Counted from the stretch's first letter, positions 7,899 through 15,844 are shown. The stretch: DNA of 15,866 nt from Endozoicomonadaceae bacterium (GCA_015163815.1 JAAOIJ010000128.1:1-15866), one strand, 5' to 3'. Notes: generated from the sequence alone by a model not told the origin. Translations and numbers: made by a program.

Positions 7899-7947
7899 AA
7901 TACCTGACCCAGGTTCAACTTTGTATTCAAAGATAGCAATCTAGTTT

Positions 7948-8427
7948 CTATGACCGATATAAATTATCCCAAGCCTTTAATCCTTTTGATAAAAAAGGCC
8001 AACATAAGGCACTAGAGAAACTCACTACAATCCACTGAAAATTAAAAACACCACCGATGATCAAATCTAGCCATAACTCACTCAATTTAAACAGCATAAT
8101 TAATAAAAAAACAAGCACCATTTGTTCCAACATTTTGGAGCGATTTAATCGTTTACGTATCTGTATTGCTAACATACTCATTAATAATAAAGCTAATCCA
8201 TGCTGTCCTAATAAAGCAATAAAGACAATATCCATAAACAATCCTACAATCCAACAAAAAATCAAACCAATGCAGTGTCCTTCTGATTGCATTAACCAAA
8301 ACAAAATACATAATGGAACCCAAGCAGGCCGATAAATCATAATATAATCAGGTAAAGGAATGATCATTAAAATAAAAGCAGGTATGAACGTGGCAATAAT
8401 AAAACTGAAAGAGGTTAATTTGGACAT
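7948..8427 (-). CDS. mreD: Rod shape-determining protein MreD
   Basis: MreD is an integral membrane protein of the elongasome, which directs lateral wall synthesis with MreB, MreC, RodA and PBP2. The 159 residues are strongly hydrophobic, with about five membrane segments. The family pattern is visible as RPAWVPLCILFWL (about 33-45) followed by IVGLFMDIVFIALLGQHGLALLL (from about 60), which holds the conserved G-x-x-x-D and LGxH-type residues. Length matches the usual 160-170. It is the third gene of mreB-mreC-mreD, 45 bp after mreC, and starts at an ATG with a weak GAG upstream. No gene follows it on this strand; the maf/rng genes that often come next are absent, and a MITE lies downstream. 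Confidence 0.92.
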   Translation of the reverse strand: MSKLTSFSFIIATFIPAFILMIIPLPDYIMIYRPAWVPLCILFWLMQSEGHCIGLIFCWIVGLFMDIVFIALLGQHGLALLLMSMLAIQIRKRLNRSKMLEQMVLVFLLIMLFKLSELWLDLIIGGVFNFQWIVVSFSSALCWPFLSKGLKAWDNLYRS

Positions 8428-8472
8428 CAGATGCTCAACTTATTTTGCAATACACTGTGTATGCTCATATCA

Positions 8473-9348
8473 TTATTGTAATGCATCCATATGATTATTT
8501 TGCTCAGGATATACTAATAAAACAATACGACTTTCATTCAGTTTTGCTAAAGGTTTTGCTCGAATTTGAATAAAATCATCGACTAAATCATTTTTTTTTT
8601 CAAATACTTCAGCAACAGGATAACCTGGAGGAAACCGACCTCCAAGCCCTGAAGTAACCAGTAAATCGCCGACTTGAATATCGGTTGTTTGAGAAATATT
8701 TAATAACGATAAATAATTCGCCGGATGATTACCAGCTGCAATCGCGCGATATCCAGTACGATGCACTTGTATAGGAATGCGACTACTAGCATCTGTTAAC
8801 AGCAGGGCAACGCTAGTCCAATCATTCACGCTGATAACATGTCCCATGACGCCCGTTGCATCTAATAAGGGTTGCCCCAAAAATACGTCTGCTTTACTGC
8901 CTTTATCGACTATTAATTGCCGCATATGTAGCTGTGGGTTTTCACCAATAATCTCTGCAACTTTTATAGATCTATCTAAATTTTTAGAAGAATGAAGCAA
9001 AGCTCTCAATGATTCATTTTGCGTATCAATCGTTAAAAATGTTTGTATTTTTTGTTTTAGTAAAAGGTTTTCTACTTTTAATTGTTCATTTCTTGCTGCT
9101 AATTCAAGACGAGATAACCAATTTTCTTGCCAAAAAAGACTCATTTTTTCTGGAATATCAGCAATCCAGTATAATGGAATCATACAAGATGTCATGTATG
9201 ATTTTGGTTTATCTAAATAATGCCCACGATGGTCTATCACAATCAAAACAATGGATAAAGCCATTAAGAAAATAAATTTTTCCCAAATGAAATAATCGGC
9301 AGCACGTTTAATAAAAATATCGTTAATAGAGTTCACTCTCGCAATCAA
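8473..9348 (-). CDS. mreC: Cell shape-determining protein MreC
   Basis: MreC is a bitopic inner-membrane protein that forms periplasmic filaments linking MreB to the wall synthases. It shows one N-terminal membrane helix (about 23-40), a coiled-coil at about 78-110 (LSRLELAARNEQLKVENLLL) and the two-lobed beta-barrel domain with VDKGSKADVFLGQPLL, GVMGHVISV, TDASSRIPIQV, GDLLVTSGLGGRFPPGYPVA and a final RIVLLV strand. The 291-residue length is normal. The frame has no ATG before residue 29, inside the membrane helix, so translation must begin at a non-ATG codon. I use TTG at 9348, 12 bp after the mreB stop; GTG four codons later is an alternative. Neither has a clear ribosome site, suggesting coupling to mreB translation. 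Confidence 0.94.
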   Translation of the reverse strand: MIARVNSINDIFIKRAADYFIWEKFIFLMALSIVLIVIDHRGHYLDKPKSYMTSCMIPLYWIADIPEKMSLFWQENWLSRLELAARNEQLKVENLLLKQKIQTFLTIDTQNESLRALLHSSKNLDRSIKVAEIIGENPQLHMRQLIVDKGSKADVFLGQPLLDATGVMGHVISVNDWTSVALLLTDASSRIPIQVHRTGYRAIAAGNHPANYLSLLNISQTTDIQVGDLLVTSGLGGRFPPGYPVAEVFEKKNDLVDDFIQIRAKPLAKLNESRIVLLVYPEQNNHMDALQ

Positions 9349-9360
9349 TAAAAAAATACT

Positions 9361-10398
9361 TTATTCCGTTGACAATAAATCCATTCGATGTGTATCCATC
9401 ATTTCTAGTGCTTTTCCACCACCATGTGCAACACAATTTAAAGGTTCTGATGCAGTTAATACAGTCAACCCTGTTTCTTGCGCCAATAATTTATCAATAC
9501 CTCTCATTAAAGCGCCTCCTCCAGTTAACACTAATCCACGTTCTGCGATATCGGAAGCTAATTCAGGTGGAGATTGTTCTAACGCACTACGAACAGCCTG
9601 AACAATACCTTGCAAGTTATCTTGTAAAGCTTCATAAACTTCTGAGCTATTTAAAGTAAATCCACGCGGAATACCTTCAGCTAAATTGCGACCTTGCACA
9701 GAAATAGTTAAAACTTCTTCTTCAGGGTGAGCAGTAGAAATCTCTTTTTTAATTCGTTCTGCAGTAGAATCACCAATTAAGCTACCATAATGTCGGCGCA
9801 CATAAGTCACAATGGCTTCATCAAAACGATCACCGCCAATTCGAACTGATTCTGAGTACACAACACCGCTTAATGAAATAATCGCAATCTCTGTTGTTCC
9901 TCCACCAATATCGACAACCATAGAACCACTTGCTTCTTCCACAGGTAAACCTGCTCCTATCGCCGCAGCCATCGGCTCTTCAATTAAATATACTTCTAAA
10001 GCGCCTGCACCTAAAACAGATTCTCTGATAGCTCGACGTTCTACTTTAGTTGATTTACAAGGAACACATACTAACACTCTGGGACTAGGTTGAATAAAGC
10101 TATTTTCATGCACTTTGTTGATAAAATGCTGCAACATTTTTTCACACACATCAAAATCTGCTATGACGCCATCTTTCATAGGCCGAATGGCAGTAATATT
10201 ACCAGGGGTTCGCCCTAACATACGTTTTGCATCAGAACCAACAGCGACGACTGTTTTTTGGTGACCGATAGTTCGAATTGCCACAACAGAGGGCTCATTT
10301 AATACAATTCCTTTTCCTCGGACATAAATCAATGTATTGGCAGTACCTAAATCAATTGATAAATCTGTGGAAAAAAATCCTCTTAATTTTTTAAACAT
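9361..10398 (-). CDS. mreB: Rod shape-determining actin-like ATPase MreB
   Basis: MreB polymerises beneath the cytoplasmic membrane and guides peptidoglycan elongation. The actin fold is evident: phosphate-1 loop DLGTANTLIY (about 16-25), the VPCKSTKVERRAIRES segment, IEEPMAAAIGAGLP, phosphate-2 loop VVDIGGGTTEIAI (about 162-174), SVRIGGDRFDEAI, and the adenosine motif LVLTGGGALMRGID near the C-terminus. The N-terminal MFKKLRGFF is the usual amphipathic membrane-binding helix. Its 345 residues are standard. The ATG at 10398 has GGAT 6-7 bases upstream and lies behind a good promoter in the 113-bp gap after pheA, so mreBCD is probably its own operon. It is very well conserved, in contrast to the neighbouring PheA. 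Confidence 0.98.
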   Translation of the reverse strand: MFKKLRGFFSTDLSIDLGTANTLIYVRGKGIVLNEPSVVAIRTIGHQKTVVAVGSDAKRMLGRTPGNITAIRPMKDGVIADFDVCEKMLQHFINKVHENSFIQPSPRVLVCVPCKSTKVERRAIRESVLGAGALEVYLIEEPMAAAIGAGLPVEEASGSMVVDIGGGTTEIAIISLSGVVYSESVRIGGDRFDEAIVTYVRRHYGSLIGDSTAERIKKEISTAHPEEEVLTISVQGRNLAEGIPRGFTLNSSEVYEALQDNLQGIVQAVRSALEQSPPELASDIAERGLVLTGGGALMRGIDKLLAQETGLTVLTASEPLNCVAHGGGKALEMMDTHRMDLLSTE

Positions 10399-10425
10399 AT
10401 GCGATCCGTTATGAGTGTAAGCTTT

Positions 10426-10454
10426 ATTATCGTACTATCTATCAAATATTGCAA
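10426..10454 (-). promoter_or_regulatory. Sigma-70-type promoter of the mreBCD operon
   Basis: On the minus strand TTGCAA (10454-10449) is followed after exactly 17 bases by GATAAT (10431-10426). Transcription would start near 10418, leaving a leader of about 20 bases before the mreB ATG. Spacing, box quality and position between two genes all agree. Confidence 0.6.
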
Positions 10455-10511
10455 TCGAGTATATCTTAATATAATACACGTATCATTTATAGTGCTTTTT
10501 TATTTGTCTCA

Positions 10512-11393
10512 TCATGACTTTGGATATGCGCCTAAGATTTCAGCAGTACATCCTTGGTGTTCAAGTGAACATAAGACTTCTAGTGCATTTTTTGTATCTT
10601 TTGTATCAAATGAGATCAAGATACTGATCAAGCCTAAACTTGAAAAAACTGCATGAGCAATATAACAAACTTGTATGCTTTTATCAGAAAAAGATTGCAT
10701 TATATCAGCTAATGTATGACTTGTAACAGAGGATTGTATCATCAATATTTTTTGACAATACATGAGATGTTTCATAGCTCTTTTTTCTTTTAAAACAAAA
10801 AAATATTGTTTTTTTTCTGCTGATAAAACAGAATTGCACTCGGTATTTTTTTGTTCCAATTCAGGTAAAATAATCATTTGATAAATCATACTGGATAATT
10901 TTTTCTGCTCTATAGACATAAAAGATAATACTTGAAAAGCAGACATAAGACCATAGATTGCAATCAATGATTGTGACATTCTAGATTCTAAAACATCTAA
11001 CGATTGACATGTTGTTAGATGAACTTGTTTACCAAATTCATAATACGCTGCACGACATAGTGCCTTTGAAGGGTTGTCTAATACATAAATTTGTATTTGT
11101 ATTTGCAAAGACAAACTGAATGAAAAAATTGTTTTAAAAAATTCAATCATCATGCCTTGTTTTAATAGACTTGTTTTTTTTTGACTGAATCGATGTAAAA
11201 TTTGATGCTCACGATATGGATTATAAAATTCAGAAGGTCGGCAATTTTGTTTTTTTTTTATGTGGCCTACTTGTTGAGCAATCAAAAGCCTTTCATTTAA
11301 TAACGTAAGCAGCGTGTCATCAATAGCATCAATACGCAAACGACACTCGGCCAATTGTTTTTCAGCCTCATTAGAAGACATTTGGTTAACCAT
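10512..11393 (-). CDS. pheA: PheA-type chorismate mutase with degenerate prephenate dehydratase and ACT regions
   Basis: The first 90 residues are an AroQ chorismate mutase: RLRIDAIDDTLLTLLNER, QQVGHIKKK and FYNPYREHQIL align with the Pseudomonas P-protein and retain the expected Arg, Arg, Lys and Arg-Glu residues plus a Gln at the E. coli Gln88 position. The remainder has the outline of a P-protein and ends in EILGAYPK, the usual C-terminus, but the dehydratase glycine motif (GPEGT), the ENS-type segment and the catalytic TRF are gone, and the ESRP phenylalanine-binding motif reads AHAV. It is also about 60-70 residues short. Chorismate mutase activity is therefore likely, prephenate dehydratase is not. 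The ATG at 11393 overlaps the serC stop (ATGGTTAA), suggesting coupling; TTG at 11405 and ATG at 11381 are alternatives. The frame is intact, so I do not call it a pseudogene. Confidence 0.8.
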   Translation of the reverse strand: MVNQMSSNEAEKQLAECRLRIDAIDDTLLTLLNERLLIAQQVGHIKKKQNCRPSEFYNPYREHQILHRFSQKKTSLLKQGMMIEFFKTIFSFSLSLQIQIQIYVLDNPSKALCRAAYYEFGKQVHLTTCQSLDVLESRMSQSLIAIYGLMSAFQVLSFMSIEQKKLSSMIYQMIILPELEQKNTECNSVLSAEKKQYFFVLKEKRAMKHLMYCQKILMIQSSVTSHTLADIMQSFSDKSIQVCYIAHAVFSSLGLISILISFDTKDTKNALEVLCSLEHQGCTAEILGAYPKS

Positions 11394-12471
11394 ATTTTTT
11401 TTCAAAATTTTTCATAAAAGAGATCAGGGCCTTCACAGCGTCAGGATGCAAGCCAATATATAAACTTGCACGCAATCCACCTACGGTTTTATGACCTTTT
11501 AATTGCGTAATCCCTGCTGCTTTTGCAGATTCTATAAATTGAGTGGTTAGCGTATTATCTTTTAAAAAAAAGGGAATATTAATCATTGAACGATATTCAA
11601 GTGAAACTCGATTAGTATAAAAATGACTTTGATCAATCATGTCATATAACTGACGACCTTGTTGCTGACTACGTGCTTCTAATACGCTAACACCACCTTG
11701 TGATTCGATCCATTGCAACATTTTTCCTACAAAATACCAAGCAAATGTTGGTGGAGTATTTGGCATCGATTTTGATTGCAAAAGCGTTTTATAATTTAAG
11801 CAATTAGGACAGTCAGGTAAAGCTTGTTCTAATAAATCATCTCGTATAATAATGACAGAAAAACCTGCTAAGCCTAAATTTTTTTGTGTTGCTGCAAAAA
11901 TAATACCAAAATCATTAATATTAATATTTTCTTGAAAAATACAGGAAGTTAAATCGGAGACTACCGGCACATTGCCTGATTTAGGCACTTTTTTGAAACG
12001 AACACCATTCACTGTTTCATTTGGGGTATAAAAAATATAGGCAGCTTTTTCCGAAAAGGACCAACTAGATTCATCGGGTATTTCTAAATATCCAGATGAA
12101 TTTCCTTGAGCAACAAGATGAATATCACAATACCGTTTTGCTTCATTAATTGCTTTTTGTGACCATAAACCAGTACAAAAATAATCAGCACGTTTGATAT
12201 GACGTATCATATTCAACGGCACTCCAGAAAATTGAAAAGAAGCGCCGCCAGAGGAAAAAAGCACATGATAATGATCAGGCACTGACATAATACGCCTGAA
12301 ATCTTGCTCAATTCTTTCAGTTAATTCAATAAATTCTGGAATACGATGACTAGACTCCAGAATAGAAAAACCATGATTATCCCAATTTAATAATTCGGAT
12401 TGAACTTGCAGTAAAACTTCTAATGGTAATGCTGCTGGTCCTGCTGAAAAATTATAAAGCCGTTTATTCAT
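11386..12471 (-). CDS. serC: Phosphoserine aminotransferase
   Basis: SerC transaminates 3-phosphohydroxypyruvate with glutamate to phosphoserine, and also acts in the deoxyxylulose-dependent PLP pathway. It is a class V PLP enzyme with YNFSAGPAALP at the N-terminus, SHR at 41-43, the cofactor phosphate loop FSSGGASFQFSGVPLN (about 72-87), Asp173 in VVSDLTS and the Schiff-base Lys197 in AATQKNLG. The C-terminus carries GHKTVGGLRASLYIG, the substrate-binding Arg region. At 361 residues it is standard. The gene lies 42 bp after gyrA and overlaps pheA, the gyrA-serC-pheA order known from Pseudomonas and relatives. The ribosome site before the ATG is weak. Presence of serC with a serine-type permease suggests both synthesis and import. 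Confidence 0.96.
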   Translation of the reverse strand: MNKRLYNFSAGPAALPLEVLLQVQSELLNWDNHGFSILESSHRIPEFIELTERIEQDFRRIMSVPDHYHVLFSSGGASFQFSGVPLNMIRHIKRADYFCTGLWSQKAINEAKRYCDIHLVAQGNSSGYLEIPDESSWSFSEKAAYIFYTPNETVNGVRFKKVPKSGNVPVVSDLTSCIFQENININDFGIIFAATQKNLGLAGFSVIIIRDDLLEQALPDCPNCLNYKTLLQSKSMPNTPPTFAWYFVGKMLQWIESQGGVSVLEARSQQQGRQLYDMIDQSHFYTNRVSLEYRSMINIPFFLKDNTLTTQFIESAKAAGITQLKGHKTVGGLRASLYIGLHPDAVKALISFMKNFEKKYG

Positions 12472-12513
12472 ACAATCTATTAATACCTATATATCATAAA
12501 ATCAAGTCTTATT

Positions 12514-15162
12514 TTATGCCTTTGGACTCTCACTCTCAGCAGCATCTGAAGCATCTGAAGCATCTGAAGCATCTTTTTCTTGTATTGTGTTTTCAGCAGG
12601 CAAGTCTGTTAATATGTCATCTTGAACATCAACTTCTGATATCCTATCAATACTGACAATTTTCTCTTGATCTCGCAAACGAATAATACAGACTCCTTTC
12701 GTCTTACGACTTAAAACGCGCACTTCTTCAATACGTGTTCTTATTAAACTGCCTTGATCAGAGATCAGCATCACTTCTTCTTTATCACTGATGACTTGAA
12801 CTGCCCCCACCATATCACCATTACGTTCATTACAGATCATCGCAATAACACCAGAGCCACCTCGTCTCGTTTTTCTAAAGTCTACAACAGGTGAACGTTT
12901 GCCATAGCCATGCTCACTAATGGTGAGAATATTAGCATCGGCCTCCACATCATCAAGAATAACTAATGAAATAATATGTTGTCCTGGTTTTAGTTTCATG
13001 CCTTTCACGCCACGAGAAATGCGACCCGTCGATCTAATTTCTTGCTCTAAGAAACGCACAGCTTTACCTGCATTACTGAATAGCATGACTTCATCTGACC
13101 CTTTCGTAATAGCAACATCAACTAAAATATCATTTTCATCTAAGTCCAGCGCAATTAATCCAGAGACACGTTTTGATTTTGAAAATAGTGTTAAATTCAC
13201 TTTTTTAACAATACCATAACGTGTTGCCATAAACACATATCGCTCTTCTTCACTTGCATCAAGTGGCAACATGGCTGTTATTTTTTCATTTTCTTCTAAT
13301 TGCAATAAATTAACCATCGGGCGACCTTTTGCCGCTCTAGAGGCTTCTGGTATTTCATATACTTTTAACCAATAAGCTTTGCCACGTGTTGTAAAAAATA
13401 GAATTCTTGAATGCGTACTGGCAATAATCATATGCTCTATAAAATCTTCATTTTTTAAAGCAGTGGCACTTTTTCCTTTTCCACCACGATGTTGTGCTTG
13501 GTATTCAGATAAAGGGGTTGTTTTGGCATAACCTGTATTAGATATAGTCACTACCATTTTTTGCTCACTAATTAAATCTTCAATTGTTAGATCTAATTTA
13601 GAATGGGTAATCTCTGTTCTTCTAGGAGAATTAAATTCTTGAGCAACTTGTTCCAGTTCTTCTCGAATAATCGTTATTAACCGATCAGAATCTGTCAAAA
13701 TTAATTTTAATGCTGTAATTTTATCTAATAATTCTTTATATTCTGTTAATAATTTTTCATGCTCTAAGCCCGTCAATCGATGCAGTCGCATGTCTAAAAT
13801 AGCTTTTGCTTGCTCAGGTGAAAAACCATATTGTTTATCTTGAATACCATAAGATAAAGGTAACTCTTCTGGATGACAGACACGCGGATCTTCAGGGCTG
13901 ACCATACTCAAGACATAACCCGCACTCCAAGTTTTTTCCATTAAAGCAACTTGGGCTAATTGAGAATTTTTTGAAGCTTTAATTAATAGAATAACATCAT
14001 CAATATTCGATAAAGCAACGGCTAATCCTTCTAATAAATGACCTCGTTGACGCGCTTTTTTCAAAGTAAATAAAGTACGGCGAGTAATGACTTCTCGTCG
14101 ATGAGTAATAAAAGAGACTAATATCTCTTTAATATTTAATACTTTTGGACGACCATCAATCAGGGCAACCATATTAATCCCAAACACTTGCTCTAATTGT
14201 GTTTGGGAATATAAATTATTTAATACGACATCTCCCATTTCACCACGCCGAAGTTCAATAACGACACGTAATCCATCTTTATCTGATTCATCTCGAATTG
14301 TTGAAATACCTTCTAATTTTTTATCTTTAACAAGCTCTGCTACCTTTTCAATAAAACGTGCTTTATTCATTTGATAGGGTAGTTCGGTAATAATAATATG
14401 CTGACGATTATTGACATCAACAACCTGAGCACGGGCTCGCATATAAATGCGACCTTTCCCTGTCTTATAGGCTGAAATAATCCCAGCTCGCCCATTAATG
14501 AATCCAGCTGTTGGAAAATCTGGGCCAGGAATATATTCCATTAATTCACTAATCGACATATCAGGTTGCGCTAATAATGCAATACAACCTGCAATCACTT
14601 CACCTAAATTATGCGGTGGAATATTGGTAGCCATACCCACAGCAATACCAGATGAACCATTAATGATTAAATTTGGAATTTTAGTCGGAAATACTTCAGG
14701 AATATATTCGGTACCATCATAATTTGGAATAAAATTAACAGTTTCTTTTTCTAAATCAGCTATAAGCTCATGTGCAATTTTGGTCATTCGCACTTCGGTA
14801 TAACGCATGGCAGCTGCCGAATCGCCATCAACAGAACCAAAATTACCTTGCCCATCAATCAAGATACAACGCATTGAAAAATCTTGAGCCATACGAACAA
14901 TGGTATCATATACCGCTGTTTCTCCATGCGGATGATATTTACCAATCACATCACCCACAACACGTGCTGATTTTTTATACGGCTTATTCCAATCATTCTT
15001 TAATTCATGCATAGCAAATAAGACACGCCTATGAACAGGTTTCAAACCATCTCTAATATCGGGTAATGCACGTCCCACAATTACACTCATAGCATAATCT
15101 AAATAGGATCGTTTCAGTTCATCTTCTATATTAATAGGTAGTATTTCGTTTGTTGCGTTCAC
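12514..15162 (-). CDS. gyrA: DNA gyrase subunit A
   Basis: GyrA forms the breakage-reunion and DNA-wrapping subunit of the A2B2 topoisomerase that introduces negative supercoils. The catalytic Arg120-Tyr121 lies in AAAMRYTEV, the winged-helix region in KSARVVGDVIGKYHPHG. The quinolone-resistance segment reads HGETAVYDT, with Thr82 at the E. coli Ser83 position, Glu81 at Asp82 and Asp86 at Asp87. The GyrA box of the C-terminal wrapping domain is QHRGGKG (near 557-563). Length, 882 residues, is usual. Translation starts at GTG with AGG eight bases upstream; the downstream reading NEILPINIEDELKRSYLDYAMS matches the family start. The acidic tail contains Asp-Ala-Ser repeats encoded by a 9-bp tandem repeat. 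It leads gyrA-serC-pheA. Confidence 0.98.
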   Translation of the reverse strand: MNATNEILPINIEDELKRSYLDYAMSVIVGRALPDIRDGLKPVHRRVLFAMHELKNDWNKPYKKSARVVGDVIGKYHPHGETAVYDTIVRMAQDFSMRCILIDGQGNFGSVDGDSAAAMRYTEVRMTKIAHELIADLEKETVNFIPNYDGTEYIPEVFPTKIPNLIINGSSGIAVGMATNIPPHNLGEVIAGCIALLAQPDMSISELMEYIPGPDFPTAGFINGRAGIISAYKTGKGRIYMRARAQVVDVNNRQHIIITELPYQMNKARFIEKVAELVKDKKLEGISTIRDESDKDGLRVVIELRRGEMGDVVLNNLYSQTQLEQVFGINMVALIDGRPKVLNIKEILVSFITHRREVITRRTLFTLKKARQRGHLLEGLAVALSNIDDVILLIKASKNSQLAQVALMEKTWSAGYVLSMVSPEDPRVCHPEELPLSYGIQDKQYGFSPEQAKAILDMRLHRLTGLEHEKLLTEYKELLDKITALKLILTDSDRLITIIREELEQVAQEFNSPRRTEITHSKLDLTIEDLISEQKMVVTISNTGYAKTTPLSEYQAQHRGGKGKSATALKNEDFIEHMIIASTHSRILFFTTRGKAYWLKVYEIPEASRAAKGRPMVNLLQLEENEKITAMLPLDASEEERYVFMATRYGIVKKVNLTLFSKSKRVSGLIALDLDENDILVDVAITKGSDEVMLFSNAGKAVRFLEQEIRSTGRISRGVKGMKLKPGQHIISLVILDDVEADANILTISEHGYGKRSPVVDFRKTRRGGSGVIAMICNERNGDMVGAVQVISDKEEVMLISDQGSLIRTRIEEVRVLSRKTKGVCIIRLRDQEKIVSIDRISEVDVQDDILTDLPAENTIQEKDASDASDASDAAESESPKA
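12542..12574. repeat. In-frame 9-bp tandem repeat in the gyrA tail
   Basis: GCATCTGAA occurs three times in a row plus GCATCT. On the coding strand it gives the repeated Asp-Ala-Ser of the acidic C-terminal tail (residues about 863-873). Copy-number changes would keep the frame. Confidence 0.85.
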
Positions 15163-15220
15163 AATAAGTGCCTGCTATATCTTTGTAAAAATCGTTTACT
15201 GGTCGTAATAAAAAAATCAG

Positions 15221-15249
15221 AACATTTGCTCTGTGACTACGCGAGTCAA
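15221..15249 (-). promoter_or_regulatory. Candidate gyrA promoter
   Basis: On the minus strand TTGACT (15249-15244) is followed after 17 bases by AATGTT (15226-15221). The -35 is good and the -10 poor. The start of transcription would be near 15213, about 50 bases before the GTG. The heptamer array begins two bases upstream of the -35. Confidence 0.4.
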
Positions 15250-15251
15250 TT

Positions 15252-15369
15252 TCAATCATCAATCATCAATCATCAATCATCAATCATCAATCATCAATCA
15301 TCAATCATCAATCATCAATCATCAATCATCAATCATCAATCATCAATCATCAATCATCAATCATCAATC
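15252..15369. repeat. Heptanucleotide tandem repeat, about 17 copies
   Basis: TCAATCA is repeated head to tail without a mismatch for 118 bp (16 full units plus six bases). It lies 90-207 bp upstream of the gyrA start. Such simple arrays change length by polymerase slippage. There are no spacers, so it is not a CRISPR. The + strand frames through it have no stop (peptide unit SSIINHQ), but this is a by-product of the repeat; the minus strand meets TGA in every frame. Confidence 0.97.
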
Positions 15370-15384
15370 CAATGTATCTTAAGA

Positions 15385-15412
15385 TTGAATGTGATTTTTA
15401 ATAGCTTATAAT
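15385..15412 (+). promoter_or_regulatory. Promoter-like sequence pointing away from gyrA
   Basis: TTGAAT (15385-15390), 16 bases, then a perfect TATAAT (15407-15412). No gene follows on this strand inside the window: ATG codons near 15494 and 15511 open only 3 and 16 codons. It could drive an unrecognised RNA or a gene beyond the edge, or be a chance match in AT-rich DNA. Confidence 0.35.
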
Positions 15413-15580
15413 GGATAAAAAGCACGCCCTTTTTTGATATTACTAAACTATAAATATTTGATTTATATTAAAATACTACGAAAAAAACATTTTATGACAA
15501 TCTAAGATTCATGATCTTCATCATTGTCATTTCATCATCAAAAGAACCTCGAACACCTTAATACTACAGTTAGCTCTATG

Positions 15581-15844
15581 CTAACAAGGATTATCTCTAT
15601 TATTAAATTGGCGAAAAACGCTCGGAATGAAGTCTTGAGAACCGAGCTTAATCTCAGAATAAAATGATACCACATTTCTTAAAAAAGTTAGAGACTCATC
15701 AGCAATGATACTGAAATCATTTAAAGCATTGCCTATCAATTCGAAACATTTCATTGCAGTATGATGAAAGTTATCTATGAAATACCTCATAAAAATTCGA
15801 TAAGATGCTGGGAATTGCTTTGATATCATACTGCTGTATATCAA
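15581..15844 (-). CDS. Small hypothetical open frame, doubtful
   Basis: An 87-codon frame starts at TTG (15844) with an ATG five codons later (15829), and ends in TAG at 15581. The predicted product is soluble, mixed in composition, with two cysteines and segments such as HHTAMKCFELIGNALNDFS and FYSEIKLGSQDFIPSVF. I do not recognise a family. No ribosome site precedes either start and no neighbour supports it. It might be a fragment of a decayed gene, since its codons look less random than those of the flanking DNA, but chance is possible. Confidence 0.25.
   Translation of the reverse strand: MIYSSMISKQFPASYRIFMRYFIDNFHHTAMKCFELIGNALNDFSIIADESLTFLRNVVSFYSEIKLGSQDFIPSVFRQFNNRDNPC

Larger units (their letters stand above)
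7464..7947. other. Convergent intergenic region with MITE copy 2
   Basis: This 484-bp gap separates the permease (plus) from mreD (minus). It contains an imperfect hairpin at 7655-7688 (11-bp stem with one bulge, no T-run), the second MITE copy and a small GC-richer island at about 7851-7919. A 65-codon + strand frame at 7460-7657 overlaps the permease stop and has no supporting features, so I do not call it. Confidence 0.6.

Noticed and set aside
7850..7945. 6S RNA or 4.5S (SRP) RNA on the minus strand, suggested by GGGTCAGGT and GAACC.
   Set aside because: The SRP core (GGAAGGAAGCAGCC-like) is absent, and no complementary 5' half for a 6S rod structure is found nearby.
10512..11393. Calling pheA a pseudogene.
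   Set aside because: The frame is intact, keeps all the mutase residues and the P-protein end, and is coupled to serC, so a retained altered protein is the safer call.
15252..15369. Repeat array as a CRISPR or iteron origin.
   Set aside because: The 7-bp units are contiguous with no spacers, and no cas genes, DnaA boxes or rep gene are seen.
15226..15411. A 61-codon + strand frame with repeated SSIINHQ.
   Set aside because: It is a product of the stop-free 7-bp repeat; all three forward frames are open through the array, and there is no ribosome site or homology.
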